Source: Haematococcus lacustris
Lineage: Eukaryota; Chlorophyta; Chlorophyceae; Chlamydomonadales; Haematococcaceae
Length of the DNA: 64,000 nucleotides
Reading direction: 5' to 3'
NCBI GenBank assembly: GCA_030144725.1
Contig: JASKMD010000029.1
Location: 15,100,280-15,164,279, forward strand
Shown here: positions 9,434 through 19,598 of the stretch, piece by piece
Layout of the letters: the number at the start of each line of letters is the position of its first letter
Numbering within the stretch: the stretch's first letter is position 1
Made by a program: the position numbers and the translations under genes
Notes under the pieces: model-generated
What the model saw: the letters and a program-made list of their open reading frames with translations, nothing else
Told to the model about the DNA's origin: nothing
The model's database searches: none

Positions 9434-10484
9434 CATGCAAAGCTGTTGATTCTGCACGGCTCACCGGCTCTACAGCGTGCAGGCGCCCAGCTGCAGTCAG
9501 CAGCTGTTGGGCTGAGCTTGTAAAGGCATTAATTGCCGCTGTTTTGGCCTCTCCTGGCCCGGCCGCTGCGACTACTGTCGCTGCAGCGGCGACCTCTTGG
9601 GCCAATTGCTGCACAGGCTGAGGCTGAGGCTGAGGTTGAGGTTGGGCTTGTGTTTGGGGCTGAAGCGCACTGGGCGCGGTGGGAACTGCGGTCGACAAGG
9701 GCAGTGGAATATTAGCATTTGCGACCGCTGGGTCACCTTGCATATTCGTTTGCATTGGTTGCACACCTGAGACGGGAGTAAAGCTGAACAGAGGGACGTT
9801 GGCCGCTCCATTTTGCTGTCCCGCGCCAAGGGCAGCGTTGTTGGGCTGTTGGGTTAAGGGCGCGCTTAAGGCCGCGACATTAGGTTGTTCTGCTGCTTGC
9901 GCGCCATGGGCAGCAACATTTTGCTGTGGTACAGTGCTCAGGTTTGCTAACCTCTGTTGCACCTGTTGTACCTGCTGCTGGTTTGAGGCCGAATGAACAA
10001 GCTGATTCCGGGCCTCTGTATCGATTTCTGGAAGCAAAGCATCACCATACAAGAAGCACAACATGTCACGGAATTCCTTCTTTGTGCGACATGTCAACAG
10101 CTGTTGGTGTTGTGCACGCGTCAAGCAACTCAGTGCACCGCTCATTGAACGCACCTCAGCGGCTGTAAATAGCAAGTTGGACATGTCGACTAGCAAAGGG
10201 CTGACGAACGGCTGTGAACGGCAGACGAACGGCTATTGAAGCGCTCACTTACCCATTTGATGCTTGCGTTTCCACCAATCCCACAGTTGGTCGCGATATT
10301 GCTGGAGAATTAGCTCTTGATGCGGCTCCCACGGAAAACTGAGTTTACCGCGGCAGTTTGCGAGCCAATTATGCTGCTCCACACGGCTGAAAAACTCGGG
10401 GTATTCTGAGCAAGCGGTTTCTACGACGAACGCCTCGAAATCGATTTTTGTGACCCGGAGGCGTCAGCCTCGGTCGGAAAGCAT
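9434..10484 (-). pseudogene. Gag N-terminal half of the old chromovirus, with a possible intron
   Basis: Just inside the LTR at 10485 the minus strand encodes FVVETACSEYPEFFSRVE, CRGKLSFPW and QQYRDQLWDWWKRKHQM, matching the remnant at 8719-9106. A second open stretch (10189-9434) reads VDMSNLLFTAAEVRSMSGAL and continues into a Gln/Pro/Ala-rich region. The two are joined in frame if 10252-10190 (63 nt, GTAAGT...CTAG) is removed as an intron. An in-frame TGA near the start shows decay, or a start downstream of it. The neighbouring plus-strand gag core could follow this segment if a piece has been inverted. Confidence 0.6.
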
Positions 10485-10677
10485 TGTTACGTGTTAAACC
10501 AGCGAATAATAGGTTGTGTGGCTCAAGATCTCAGGGCGTAGTCAACGGAGAGATCTCCGGGAGTCGAACCCGGCTTTTGACACCGGTCACCACACTTCCT
10601 ACTACCACACTGGTTATTAGAGGGTATACGAACGGCGGCCTTATTGGCATAATAGCCTGGCGCATTCCCACGTTACA
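10485..10677 (-). repeat. LTR of the old chromovirus
   Basis: 193 bp, from TGTTACGTG (10485) to CACGTTACA (10677), matching in layout and partly in sequence the LTRs at 4393 and 9107, including GGTTCGACTCC on the minus strand. It abuts gag N-terminal sequence on one side and the GGGGA satellite on the other. No target duplication can be recognised because the flank is satellite. Confidence 0.75.
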
Positions 10678-11478
10678 AGGGGAGGGGAGGGGAGGGGAGG
10701 GGAGGGGGGGGAGGGGAGGGGAGGGGAGGGGAGGGGAGGGGAGGGGGGGGAGGGGAGGGGAGGGGAGGGGAGGGGAGGGGAGGGGAGGGGAGGGGAGGGG
10801 AGGGGAGGGGAGGGGAGGGGAGGGGAGGGGAGGGGAGGGGAGGGGAGGGGAGGGGAGGGGAGGGGAGGGGAGGGGAGGGGAGGGGAGGGGAGGGGGAGGG
10901 GAGGGGAGGGGAGGGGAGGGGAGGGGAGGGGAGGGGAGGGGAGGGGAGGGGAGGGGGGGGAGGGGAGGGGAGGGGAGGGGAGGGGAGGGGAGGGGAGGGG
11001 AGGGGAGGGGAGGGGAGGGGGAGGGGAGGGGAGGGGAGGGGAGGGGAGGGGAGGGGAGGGGAGGGGAGGGGAGGGGAGGGGAGGGGAGGGGAGGGGGAGG
11101 GGAGGGGAGGGGAGGGGAGGGGAGGGGAGGGGAGGGGAGGGGAGGGGAGGGGAGGGGAGGGGAGGGGGAGGGGAGGGGAGGGGAGGGGAGGGGAGGGGAG
11201 GGGAGGGGAGGGGAGGGGAGGGGAGGGGAGGGGAGGGGAGGGGAGGGGAGGGGAGGGGAGGGGAGGGGAGGGGAGGGGAGGGGAGGGGAGGGGAGGGGGA
11301 GGGGAGGGGAGGGGAGGGGAGGGGAGGGGAGGGGAGGGGAGGGGAGGGGAGGGAGGGGAGGGGGGGAGGGGAGGGGAGGGGAGGGGAGGGGAGGGGAGGG
11401 GAGGGGGAGGGGAGGGGAGGGGAGGGGAGGGGAGGGGAGGGGAGGGGAGGGGAGGGGAGGGGAGGGAGGGGAGATGGG
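10678..11478 (+). repeat. GGGGA pentanucleotide satellite, about 0.8 kb
   Basis: Nearly pure (GGGGA)n, about 155 units, with occasional longer G runs (eight G at several places) and a few shortened units. Every unit carries a run of four G, so the plus strand can form G-quadruplexes throughout. The long frames read across it (Gly/Glu/Arg in one sense, Pro/Leu/Ser in the other) are artefacts. The array starts exactly at the end of the LTR at 10677. Confidence 0.97.
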
Positions 11479-11851
11479 GAGGGAGGGTACCATTGAGTTG
11501 GGGATGGGGTTGGGCGTGAGGGGTTTGTCGGCGGATTGGGAGGGGGTGGGCGTGTCGGAAAAGGGAAGGGAAGGGGAGGTGCTAGTGGTGGTAGTGGAAA
11601 AGGTAAGGGGTGTGACCATTGGAAGCTGCAGCAAACAAGGGCATGCTAGCGGTCAGACTAGGTACATAGAGCTGCATAGTTGCAAGAGATGCCACTCACC
11701 ACTTGCTAATTGGAGTGTGTGGGGGGGGGGGAGGGGGTTGGGTGTGGGGTGAAGGGGGGGGATGGCAGGGGGGGGAGGGCGCTGCTTATGGGTGCCGTTA
11801 ATTGCTGCCGCTCACAACTGTTCATGGCTGCTCCTGACTGCTCCTGGCTGT
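11479..11851. other. G-rich flank, no gene seen
   Basis: Decaying G-rich sequence followed by CTGCTCCTGGCTG-like repeats up to the target duplication GCTGT (11847-11851). No coding sequence recognised. Confidence 0.5.
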
Positions 11852-12088
11852 TGTAGCGTTCAGGAAGAGCGCGCCTTAAATCTTTTCAACGTGTGAGCGC
11901 CATGCAACGCTAGAAGGTGTTACAGGTGTCAGACTGTCTCAGCGTAACCAGGCCAGGACATAGAACTGCCCCCGGGGATCGAACCCGAATGGTGGGCAGG
12001 CAATACAGCCCACCATTTAACCTGCCTGTATCACACTTCGTCAGTGACACTAGCAGCCGACTGCTTAGTGCAGAATCGGAACGCTACA
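11852..12088 (-). repeat. 3' LTR, 237 bp
   Basis: Inverted termini TGTAGCGTTC / GAACGCTACA. On the minus strand it holds GGGTTCGATCCCC, a perfect T-arm/B-box-like sequence, although the LTR is otherwise unrelated to the LTRs at 4393 and 9107. Confidence 0.95.
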
Positions 12089-12102
12089 TTCCTCCCTCTC
12101 CT
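12089..12102 (-). promoter_or_regulatory. Polypurine tract
   Basis: Minus-strand AGGAGAGGGAGGAA immediately precedes the 3' LTR, the expected site of plus-strand priming. Confidence 0.85.
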
Positions 12103-12373
12103 AAGGGATGGCCGTTCCGCCCATAGGCCATCATGGCATGGACTCGCAGTACTATGACCACTATTTGAGAACTCCTGCCCATCCGGATGCAGGTCGCTCT
12201 CAGGAGATAATGGTCACCATGGACCCTTCCAGCCCAGGCTCACAGAGCCAATGGACGCTGGGAACCAGACTAGCCAGGCTCACATGAGCAACTGAACTCA
12301 TAGCGCACCAAGGCACATATCATGCAGCAAAGCAACCAGCAAGACTACATGGAGCCCATGTCCCACATTCATA

Positions 12374-15300
12374 TCACAGCAAGCCATGCTGAGCCTTATA
12401 CAAGTTCACGCAGTCAGGGGCATTTGCTAGATTGCTGGCAGGCTCCCAAGTGTTGTCAGAGTCTTCGTAGCCCTTCCACTTGACAAGGAACTCCTTTGCT
12501 TTACCTGCACGCACATGCCGGTGGCTCACAATGCGTTCTACTTCATACTGTGGGGAATCATCGAGCCAGCCCAACTCAGTGGGGGGTAGACGACCAAAGT
12601 TGCCCTCATAGGGTCTTAGCAATGACACATGGAACACAGGATGAATCCTGGACATGGCTGGTGGCAGTGACAGCTTTACAGCGTCATCGCCCACATGAGC
12701 TTCGATCCTGAAAGGCCCCACATACCGTGGCAGCAGCTTCCTGGCTTTGCCCACCATGTTACGCAGATTCATGGTGCTGAGCAACACACGGTCACCCACT
12801 TGGAACACACTGTCCGAGGATTTCCTGTGTGGATTAGCACCATTGGCCTGACGGCTCTGTGCCAGTTTCATACAACGTCTGGCCTCTTGAACACCCTTTT
12901 CCCAGCCCTCAGAGAAGAACTGAGCCATAGGAGGTGGCAACCGAGGTAACTCATGGGTCACCGGTGTCACTGGGGACTGTCCATAGTTAACCAGGAAAGG
13001 TGTAGATTTAATACTTTCTTGCCATGAGTTATTAATTGCAAACTCGGCAAACGAGAGGTGTTTAGGCCAGTCTCGTTGAGTGGGAGAGATATAATGCCTA
13101 AGCATTTCCTCCAACACTTTGTTGTACCGCTCAACCTGCCCATTTGACTGGGGGTGATAGCTGGAGGTGAGTGAGTGCTTCATGCCCATTAGCTTGCATA
13201 CAGCTTGCCAGAACTTGCTCACGAAAAGGGAGCCCCGATCACTCACAACTTCAGATGGTAGTCCATGATGGACAAATACCTTATCAATGAAGAGTTGTGC
13301 AAACTCGGGAGCGTCCATGCTCTCCTTGCAGGGCACTAGATGTACCATCTTAGAGAGCCTGTCAACGAATACACAAATGGAATCATATCCATGTGATCCG
13401 GACGGTAGCTTGGTTATAAAGTCCATGTGCATGACTTCCCAACGGTATCCAGGTATAGACAAGGGGTGAAGGAACCCCCATGGCTTAGCTGTAACCGATT
13501 TGTTTCTCTGGCATGCATCACATGTTGTTACATAGTGACGCACATCAGTGCGTAAGTGTTTCCACCAGAACACACGCATGACACGCTCCAACGTCTTGGT
13601 GATCCCAACGTGGCCAGCATACTTAGCATCGTGCATCTCGTGCAGGATATGCTCTCGTAGCTGTTTGTCACGGGGCACAATGACGGTGCGTCGCTTGTTA
13701 TGTCTCCATAGGCCATTATCATCCAGGTAATAGTTCTTAGTCTTCCTACGCTTGGTGAAGTTGGAATCAGCGGCGTATGCTCTGACCAACCACTCATGCA
13801 GGTTTGACAAAGGACCTGGAGGTTTGGGTGCACTGGGTTCTCCATCTGCTGGTACATCAGCAGCCCAAGTGACACGTTTGGTGGGTGGCCTGACGGCAGC
13901 ACCATCACCTCGGCCTGGTGGTGGTTGTGTGGGTGGCTCAGCGGCATCACCAGCACTTGTTTTACGTGCCTCAGCACCAGTTTCCTCCCCCTCCTGAGAA
14001 CGCCGCTTACTCCTAGTCATGACAAGGATACTCTTCACATTATCAGCACCAGGGCCTTTACACGTCTGTACTGTGGCAGCTGGAATGCGTGACAACGGAT
14101 CAGCGGGATTAGATATACCAGGTAGATACTCAATGGTATATGAGAAGCGGGCCAGGAATTCCATCCATCTAGTCTGCCTGCGTGAGAGTATGTTCTGAGT
14201 GGGCAGAGAGATGAGTGGCCGGTGATCTGTGTACAGAGTGAATGGTACTCCTTCAAGGTAGCACCTCCACTGTTGACACGCAGATACCAATGCCAGCAGT
14301 TCCTGTTCGCCCGTGGTGTAATTAACCTCAGCAGGGATTAATTTCCTGGAGTAATACGCCAATGGGTAGCCATCCTGCATCAGGACTGCACCGATGCCCT
14401 CAAGGGACGCATCGCAGTGCACCTGGAAGGGTTTGCTGTGATCAGGAAGCTTGAGCATAGGCACATTAGCAATGGCCTGCTTCAAGGCATTGAATGCATC
14501 CAGCTCAGCCTGAGGCCATGACTTCCAAGGGAACGAGTCCTTCTTGGGGCCAGTCAGGTTTGTGAGGGGTGCAGCAATGGTGCTAAAATTATGTACAAAT
14601 TTACGGACATAATTAGCAGCGCCCAGGAAAGACTGCAGGGTTTTGAGGCTTGTAGGGACAGGCCAGTTAGAGATGGCAGTAACTTTACAAGGGTCAACAG
14701 ATATACCCTGAGCACTTATGATATGGCCCAGGAACATCAGTGTTCGTTTCATAAACTCACACTTAGATAACTTAGCATAAAATTTATTTTTACGCAGTAA
14801 GTCAAATACACGTCTGAGATGGACTAGGTGCTCCTCACTGTCCTTGGACATCACTAGGATGTCATCAAGGTACACGAGGGCACAGTCATTTATCACCTCA
14901 GCAAATGCTTCATTCATTACACGCTGGAACGTGGCAGGAGCATTTGTCAGGCCAAAACACAGTACCTTGAATTGGTAGTGTCCCTCAGGTGTCCTGAACG
15001 CAGTTTTAGGGACATCCTCAGCCGGGATGCGGATCTGGTGGTAACCAGCCTGCAAGTCAAGGGAGGAGAACACAGGTTTTCCTGCGAGCTGATCAAACAG
15101 ATCATCAATGCGTGGCAAAGGATACTGGTCCCTGATTGTAATTTTATTGAGCTGGCGGTAGTCAATGCACATGCGCAGCTCACCTGATTTCTTCTGGACA
15201 AACAGCACTGGTGCAGCAAAGGGAGAGGAGCTGGGCTCTATCAGGCCTTTGGCAAGGAGATCAGTGATCTGTCTACGCAGTTCATCATGCTCAGGTTTGG

Positions 15301-16000
15301 ACATCCTATAGCTGGGCCTAGCTGGAGGCTTAGCATCAGGTTGCAAGGGGATGGAGTGCCCTACTGCACGCTCTGGTGGGAGTCCGGTGATAGGTTGGAA
15401 TACATCAGAGTATTCATCAAGCAGAGCTTGCAGGTGCTGTCTATGAACAGGTGATACATCTGCTGGCAAGGTAAGGTCTTCTAAAGACACCATAGCAACC
15501 ATAGCAGAGCCCCCTTTACGCAACCATCTGGCTGCTTGCTTAGCTGTCACAAAGGCCTTTGGGTTGGCTTTGGACACAGCAGCAAGTACAGCAGCAGGTG
15601 GGCGGGGCAGTGAGTGGGTGGATCCAGGTGGCCTGTTGGCAGCACACTGGCCAGCAGCACTCATGTCACCTGTGTGTGGATGCAAGGTTGTGTTACCTTG
15701 GGCAGTGCGCAGGGTCAGGGTCTGGTCGACGTAGTCGATCAAGGCCCCCTGCACAAACAGCCAGTCAGCACCCAGGAGCACGTCATAAGCATGAACAAGG
15801 TCAGGCATGACAGTCAACAGACACATGCAGCTAAAGCTGTCAATGTGCAACTGTACCTTGACATAGTGCTCACAGATCACAGGTTGATTGTTTGCAACAT
15901 CAAACCTAAGTGACACAGGATAGGTATAGAGAGGAATACCATGCAACTGAACATAGCTAGCACTAATGAACGATGCGTCAGCACCACCATCAGCTAACAT
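12374..16000 (-). CDS. pol: Chromovirus Pol: protease, RT, RNase H, integrase, chromodomain
   Basis: An open frame of 1,208 residues from the ATG at 16000. The protease motif is near the start (D4-G-G-A, where DTGA or DSGA is commoner). Reverse transcriptase spans about 225-425 with YLDD at 377-380. RNase H has D530, GEQE near 564-567 and D592. Integrase has H790, H797, C827, C830 and a complete DDE triad D860, D921, E957 (D-X35-E). The C-terminal chromodomain (YEVERIV, FLVKWKGY, NTWEP) is compact. The true N-terminus is probably upstream: TGTIDSHVCH precedes the ATG in frame, back to a TAA near 16045. No internal damage is seen. Neighbouring gag lies upstream in other frames, so expression may need recoding or a spliced or mutated junction. 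Confidence 0.95.
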   Translation of the reverse strand: MLADGGADASFISASYVQLHGIPLYTYPVSLRFDVANNQPVICEHYVKVQLHIDSFSCMCLLTVMPDLVHAYDVLLGADWLFVQGALIDYVDQTLTLRTAQGNTTLHPHTGDMSAAGQCAANRPPGSTHSLPRPPAAVLAAVSKANPKAFVTAKQAARWLRKGGSAMVAMVSLEDLTLPADVSPVHRQHLQALLDEYSDVFQPITGLPPERAVGHSIPLQPDAKPPARPSYRMSKPEHDELRRQITDLLAKGLIEPSSSPFAAPVLFVQKKSGELRMCIDYRQLNKITIRDQYPLPRIDDLFDQLAGKPVFSSLDLQAGYHQIRIPAEDVPKTAFRTPEGHYQFKVLCFGLTNAPATFQRVMNEAFAEVINDCALVYLDDILVMSKDSEEHLVHLRRVFDLLRKNKFYAKLSKCEFMKRTLMFLGHIISAQGISVDPCKVTAISNWPVPTSLKTLQSFLGAANYVRKFVHNFSTIAAPLTNLTGPKKDSFPWKSWPQAELDAFNALKQAIANVPMLKLPDHSKPFQVHCDASLEGIGAVLMQDGYPLAYYSRKLIPAEVNYTTGEQELLALVSACQQWRCYLEGVPFTLYTDHRPLISLPTQNILSRRQTRWMEFLARFSYTIEYLPGISNPADPLSRIPAATVQTCKGPGADNVKSILVMTRSKRRSQEGEETGAEARKTSAGDAAEPPTQPPPGRGDGAAVRPPTKRVTWAADVPADGEPSAPKPPGPLSNLHEWLVRAYAADSNFTKRRKTKNYYLDDNGLWRHNKRRTVIVPRDKQLREHILHEMHDAKYAGHVGITKTLERVMRVFWWKHLRTDVRHYVTTCDACQRNKSVTAKPWGFLHPLSIPGYRWEVMHMDFITKLPSGSHGYDSICVFVDRLSKMVHLVPCKESMDAPEFAQLFIDKVFVHHGLPSEVVSDRGSLFVSKFWQAVCKLMGMKHSLTSSYHPQSNGQVERYNKVLEEMLRHYISPTQRDWPKHLSFAEFAINNSWQESIKSTPFLVNYGQSPVTPVTHELPRLPPPMAQFFSEGWEKGVQEARRCMKLAQSRQANGANPHRKSSDSVFQVGDRVLLSTMNLRNMVGKARKLLPRYVGPFRIEAHVGDDAVKLSLPPAMSRIHPVFHVSLLRPYEGNFGRLPPTELGWLDDSPQYEVERIVSHRHVRAGKAKEFLVKWKGYEDSDNTWEPASNLANAPDCVNLYKAQHGLL

Positions 16001-16443
16001 ATGGCAGACATGGCTGTCAATGGTGCCAGTAGAACTGGAACCTTACCTTGTTGTCTTGTCCAGCAACCCCCAGGATGACTTGGGAAGGCAGCATGGGGCA
16101 ACAAAGGGCTGTCTTACATGACACCACATGACTCAAGCATGGGTCAGCAGCCTCACAACAAAAACCAGCACAACCAGCTGCCAGCATAGGCAGTCTGCTC
16201 AGGCTTTGACTCAGACACAGGCAAAGCACACTTGCAGTTGTCCACATGCATTCATGGCAGGACCCTGATGGCCTCAGGTTTGTTGTGGCTCAGGCAATGA
16301 CACACAGGGTGCATGCAGTCTGACGCTCAGGCTGTGCGCAAGCAACAGAAGCACAGTTGCATGCAGCAGACAGTTGCTCAGGCTCAGCAGTTGTTGCTAC
16401 CGCAGCACAGGAACAGCACCTGCCTGGCTGGGCAACACCCTAT
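16001..16443 (-). other. Gag-pol junction with stops, Cys-rich frame
   Basis: Minus-strand frame continuing from the gag tail meets TAG at 16442-16440, then stays open except for one TGA (16292-16290) until about 16017, encoding a Cys-rich stretch that ends VILGVAGQDNKVR. It then overlaps the pol frame, which is shifted by one base. AAGGTAAGG near 16045 resembles a splice donor. It could be a decayed spacer or a recoding region; I cannot decide from one copy. Confidence 0.5.
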
Positions 16444-17980
16444 TTGGCATTAGCAGAGGCCAGCTTGCCCTTGCCCTGCCCCTTATCATCATCATCTGGG
16501 CGGCTGCGCTTCTGAGGCACATTGGCCCCAGCAGGTGGCCTGGAGTAGCCTGACTGTTCACGGGCCTGCTTGGCAGGCAGGTGCTTCCAAGGGACACTGA
16601 GGCTTCAGGTGATCAGGAGAGTAACAGTGGTGGCAGTACTGGCCAGGCTTGACAGCCGTGGCAGCAGCAGCAGCAGCACCAGACTTCTTGCCAGCAGCAG
16701 CAGGGGGTGGCCCTGGCCGCATGCCACCACGCCTGGGCGCAGTGCGGCCAGCAGGACGAGGGGCAATAGGCTGGCGACCAGAAGAGTGGCAGAGGTCTGT
16801 TGGCGTCAGTGATCTCATGTTCAGCTTGTTCGGTGATGGCACGACCCTGCACAGCAGCCACATGGCGCTTGGAGCTGACTGCACCGGCCAGGAACACAGC
16901 ATTACGCTGTGCCTGCCTGGCAGAATCAATTGCCTGGGTCAATGTCGGGTTCTGCAGGGGGACAATGTCTTTCAAGACAGTCTCACGCAGGCTGGGAGAC
17001 AGCCCAGTGACAAACAGATTGACCAGGAGGGACTCGTCCATGCACTGCGCACCAGCAGTCAACAGGTTGTTCCTAAACGCAATGAGGTACTCAGAGAGTT
17101 CAGGATAACTGGGACCCATACGGATTGACCTGTCAAGCAGTCTGTCGCGAGCCTCAAGCATATCATCCCGCAAGTCATCGCCTGTGTACTCAAGGAAAGA
17201 CGCACGCAAAAACTGCCAGGGAGGAGCAACACCTGTCTGCGCAAAATGAGCTTGCTGGACCGAAGGGTACCAAGCATTGCGAGCAGCACCAGATAGGAAG
17301 GCAGGGAAGACAGAGACAATGTCTAAAGAATAACGAGCACAGTGGGCCTCCAAGTCATCGCAGAAGGCCGAAGCCCTGCGGACTGATTTCAAGCACCCAT
17401 CGGTCCACTTGTCCGGGCCAGGCACAGCCTTGGCAGCCGGGACAGAAGTTGGAGCAGGGGACAGGAGGTGGTGCAAAGCGCCGCCTCGTCCACCAGGTGA
17501 CAGATAAGTGCCAGGAATACAAGCTGCGCGTGTACCTGACCTGCTTGGGGAGGGTGTGCGTATTCCAAACAGTCTGTCCTGATAGGAAGATGGTCTACCA
17601 GGAACTAGGCTCACCTGAGCAGCCAAGGAATTCAGAGCGCGGTCCATGTTCCTCTGGCGTATGCGCAGCGAGGTCAGCTCACTTCTGGTAGCCGCCAGTT
17701 CCTCGCGAAGCTGTTCAGTTTCGTCCTCTTCTTCCTCATCCTCATCTGGCTGGGCGTCTTCGTCCTCAGCCTCCTCCTCATCATTGAGAAGTTCATCGTC
17801 CAATGGGCCAGTGCCAGGACGGGAATGGTTAGCAGAAGTACCCGCAGGGTTAAGAACAGCCTGGAGATCTCTGCGAAATTCAGTGTCAGTGCGAGCTAAA
17901 GCGAGCAGACCTCTGAAAGTGTCTGGGTCGGCGGGTGTGCCGGCGCCAGGTGTCTCTCCAGTAGGAGTACCGTCTGTCAT
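16440..17980 (-). CDS. gag: Chromovirus Gag, frame broken twice
   Basis: The start is the ATG at 17980, since the frame upstream to 18019 has no ATG. An acidic and coiled-coil N-terminus (EEEAEDEDAQPDEDEEEEDE, then QLREELAATRSELTSLR) is followed by a retrotransposon gag core with WTDGCLKSVRRASAFCDDLE, FPAFLSGAARNAWY and LLVNLFVTGLSPSLRETVL. Near 16800 the frame must shift by one base to reach a CCHC zinc knuckle, C-X2-C-X4-H-X4-C at about 16635-16594. Near 16590 it shifts again, the same way, to a basic tail rich in Lys, Asp and Gly ending in TAG at 16442. Both shifts are +1 in sense. Single-base assembly errors, mutation or programmed shifting could each explain them. Confidence 0.8.
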
Positions 17981-18002
17981 GTTAGCGGCGTTGAGAGAGT
18001 TA

Positions 18003-18019
18003 TCGATTGCGGAAACCAA
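18003..18019 (-). promoter_or_regulatory. Primer-binding site candidate
   Basis: TGGTTTCCGCAATCG starts one base inside the 5' LTR on the minus strand. TGG complements a tRNA CCA end, as expected. I cannot name the tRNA. Confidence 0.55.
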
Positions 18020-18256
18020 TGTAGCGTTCAGGAAGAGCGCGCCTTAAATCTTTTCAACGTGTGAGCGCCATGCAACGCTAGAAGCTGTTACAGGTGTCAG
18101 ACTGTCTCAGCGTAACCAGGCCAGGACATAGAACGGCCCCCGGGGATCGAACCCGAATGGTGGGCAGGCAATACAGCCCACCATTTAACCTGCCTGTATC
18201 ACACTTCGTCAGTGACACTAGCGGCCGACTGCTTAGTGCAGAATCGGAACGCTACA
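18020..18256 (-). repeat. 5' LTR, 237 bp
   Basis: Same length and termini as the LTR at 11852-12088, three substitutions apart. Followed by the target duplication GCTGT at 18257-18261. Confidence 0.95.
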
Positions 18257-18261
18257 GCTGT

Positions 18262-19310
18262 CCCTGGCTGCTCTGCCAAGCTGCTTTCCTTGGCTGCACT
18301 TCTTGGCTCCTGGCTCACAACTGCTCCTGCGCTCCAGGCTCCTCCAATAGTCCTCCGCTCTGCCGCTCTAAGATCCTTGCTGTTTGTGGCTGCGCTCACT
18401 AGCTGCACCTTTTAGCTGCGTAGCCTCCTAGCCATTGGAAGTCCACCTGCAAGCAGCCACAGACTTTACCAATCGATTGTTCGCTGCTCCGCTAGCTCGT
18501 CAACAGCGCACCTTTCCTTTTGCTCCTTTCGCTCGACCGGGGCGCATGTATGCTATGGCTGGTCGCGAATGCTGTGTGGCTGCTGGCTGGCGCCTCACCT
18601 GCAAGACACTACACCATGAGGCACACAGTCTGCGTTCGGCGTTCAGGTGCTGCGTTGTGTGTGAGAGGTCACAGGGTCACGGCTCGGATTGATAAGGCGC
18701 AGCGCTGCGCCCGCGGACCATCTAGTCGTATTGGGTAAGGTCCTGAAGCGGGGGGTCCTGGTTCGGAGGCTGGGCAAATTACCGACGTATGTTAGATAAT
18801 TTTTCGCAGCATTGTCGGAATTCTTACCGGGTGACTTATCTGATGTCATCATTCACTGGTCCATTACCACTACACACGGAAGACTGATGGGCTGGATGAC
18901 ACTCCCACAACACTCCCACTCAGACAGCACATCAGCCTCCACAACCTTAGCAGCTCCTGTGCTGGTCTCATGAGTGCCCTGCCGAGCTCCCACTGCTTTG
19001 CCATCCCGCACATGCAGACCATTCATTCTGCCACCCATACCATACTCCGCCTACTTGCCCAACTCAGCCTCACACCGCAACACATGCAGTGTTCTCTGCA
19101 CTGTTGGCTGCTCCATAGGCCTGCTCCACCATAGGCTTGTACTCTGGAAGCAAGCCTCTTAGCACAACAACAATCTCGTCCAAACTTTGACCACTAGTTG
19201 CTCTCAACCACCTTCCTCACGCTCGAGCGATGGACCTCACAAGCCATGCTCCCAGCTCAAACACCGCGGTCTTGCTGCACTTCTCCCACGGACTCGGGCA
19301 CTGAAGCCAT
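18262..19310. other. Intergenic, no gene seen
   Basis: About 1 kb of moderately GC-rich sequence with CTGCTCCTGG-type words next to the chromovirus, as on its other flank. Short frames only; no domain or splice pattern recognised. Confidence 0.5.
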
Positions 19311-19550
19311 CTTGCCCAGAACACATCACAGACGCAAACACTGAAGCTGTCTTGCCCGGGACACACCACGGACTGTCTTGCTCGGAACACTCCACGGACG
19401 CACGTACTGAAACGTTCTTCCCCAGATAACACCACGGACGCAGGTACAGAAACCTTCTTGCCCGGCAACTCCTTGAGCGCAAGCACTAAAGCTATCTTGC
19501 CCAAAAACACTAACGAGCGCAAGCACTTAAGCTGTCTTGCCCGGAACGCT
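19311..19550. repeat. 40-bp degenerate tandem repeat, about six units
   Basis: Units begin CTTGCCCGGAACAC and continue CACGGACGCAAGCACTGAAGCTGT with substitutions and one shortened copy. The array lies just left of the copia LTR. Frames through it are low-complexity. Confidence 0.8.
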
Positions 19551-19598
19551 CACTGCCCCCTATTCAAACTGGTCGACCGACACGGCACCGCGTGCGCG

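Larger units (their letters stand above)
11852..18256 (-). mobile_element. Complete Ty3/gypsy chromovirus, 6.4 kb
   Basis: Two 237-bp LTRs (11852-12088, 18020-18256) begin TGTAGCGTTC and end GAACGCTACA, differ at three positions only, and are flanked by perfect duplications GCTGT (11847-11851, 18257-18261). On the minus strand: LTR, primer-binding-site-like TGGTTTCCGCAATCG one base after the LTR, gag (17980 to about 16440), a stop-containing junction, pol (16000-12374), polypurine tract (12089-12102), LTR. LTR sequence and protein divergence show it belongs to a different family from the element at 4393-9276. The near-identical LTRs imply a young insertion. Confidence 0.95.

Noticed and set aside
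10484..11752. Gly/Glu/Arg and Pro/Leu/Ser proteins over the GGGGA satellite
   Set aside because: Pure repeat translation in both senses, no domain or splice support.
11965..12060. tRNA gene in the 237-bp LTR
   Set aside because: A perfect B-box but no cloverleaf; the same sequence is in both LTRs.
15980..16000. Dead protease because of DGGA in place of DTGA
   Set aside because: DGG variants occur in plant Ty3/gypsy proteases; without more copies it cannot be called a lesion.
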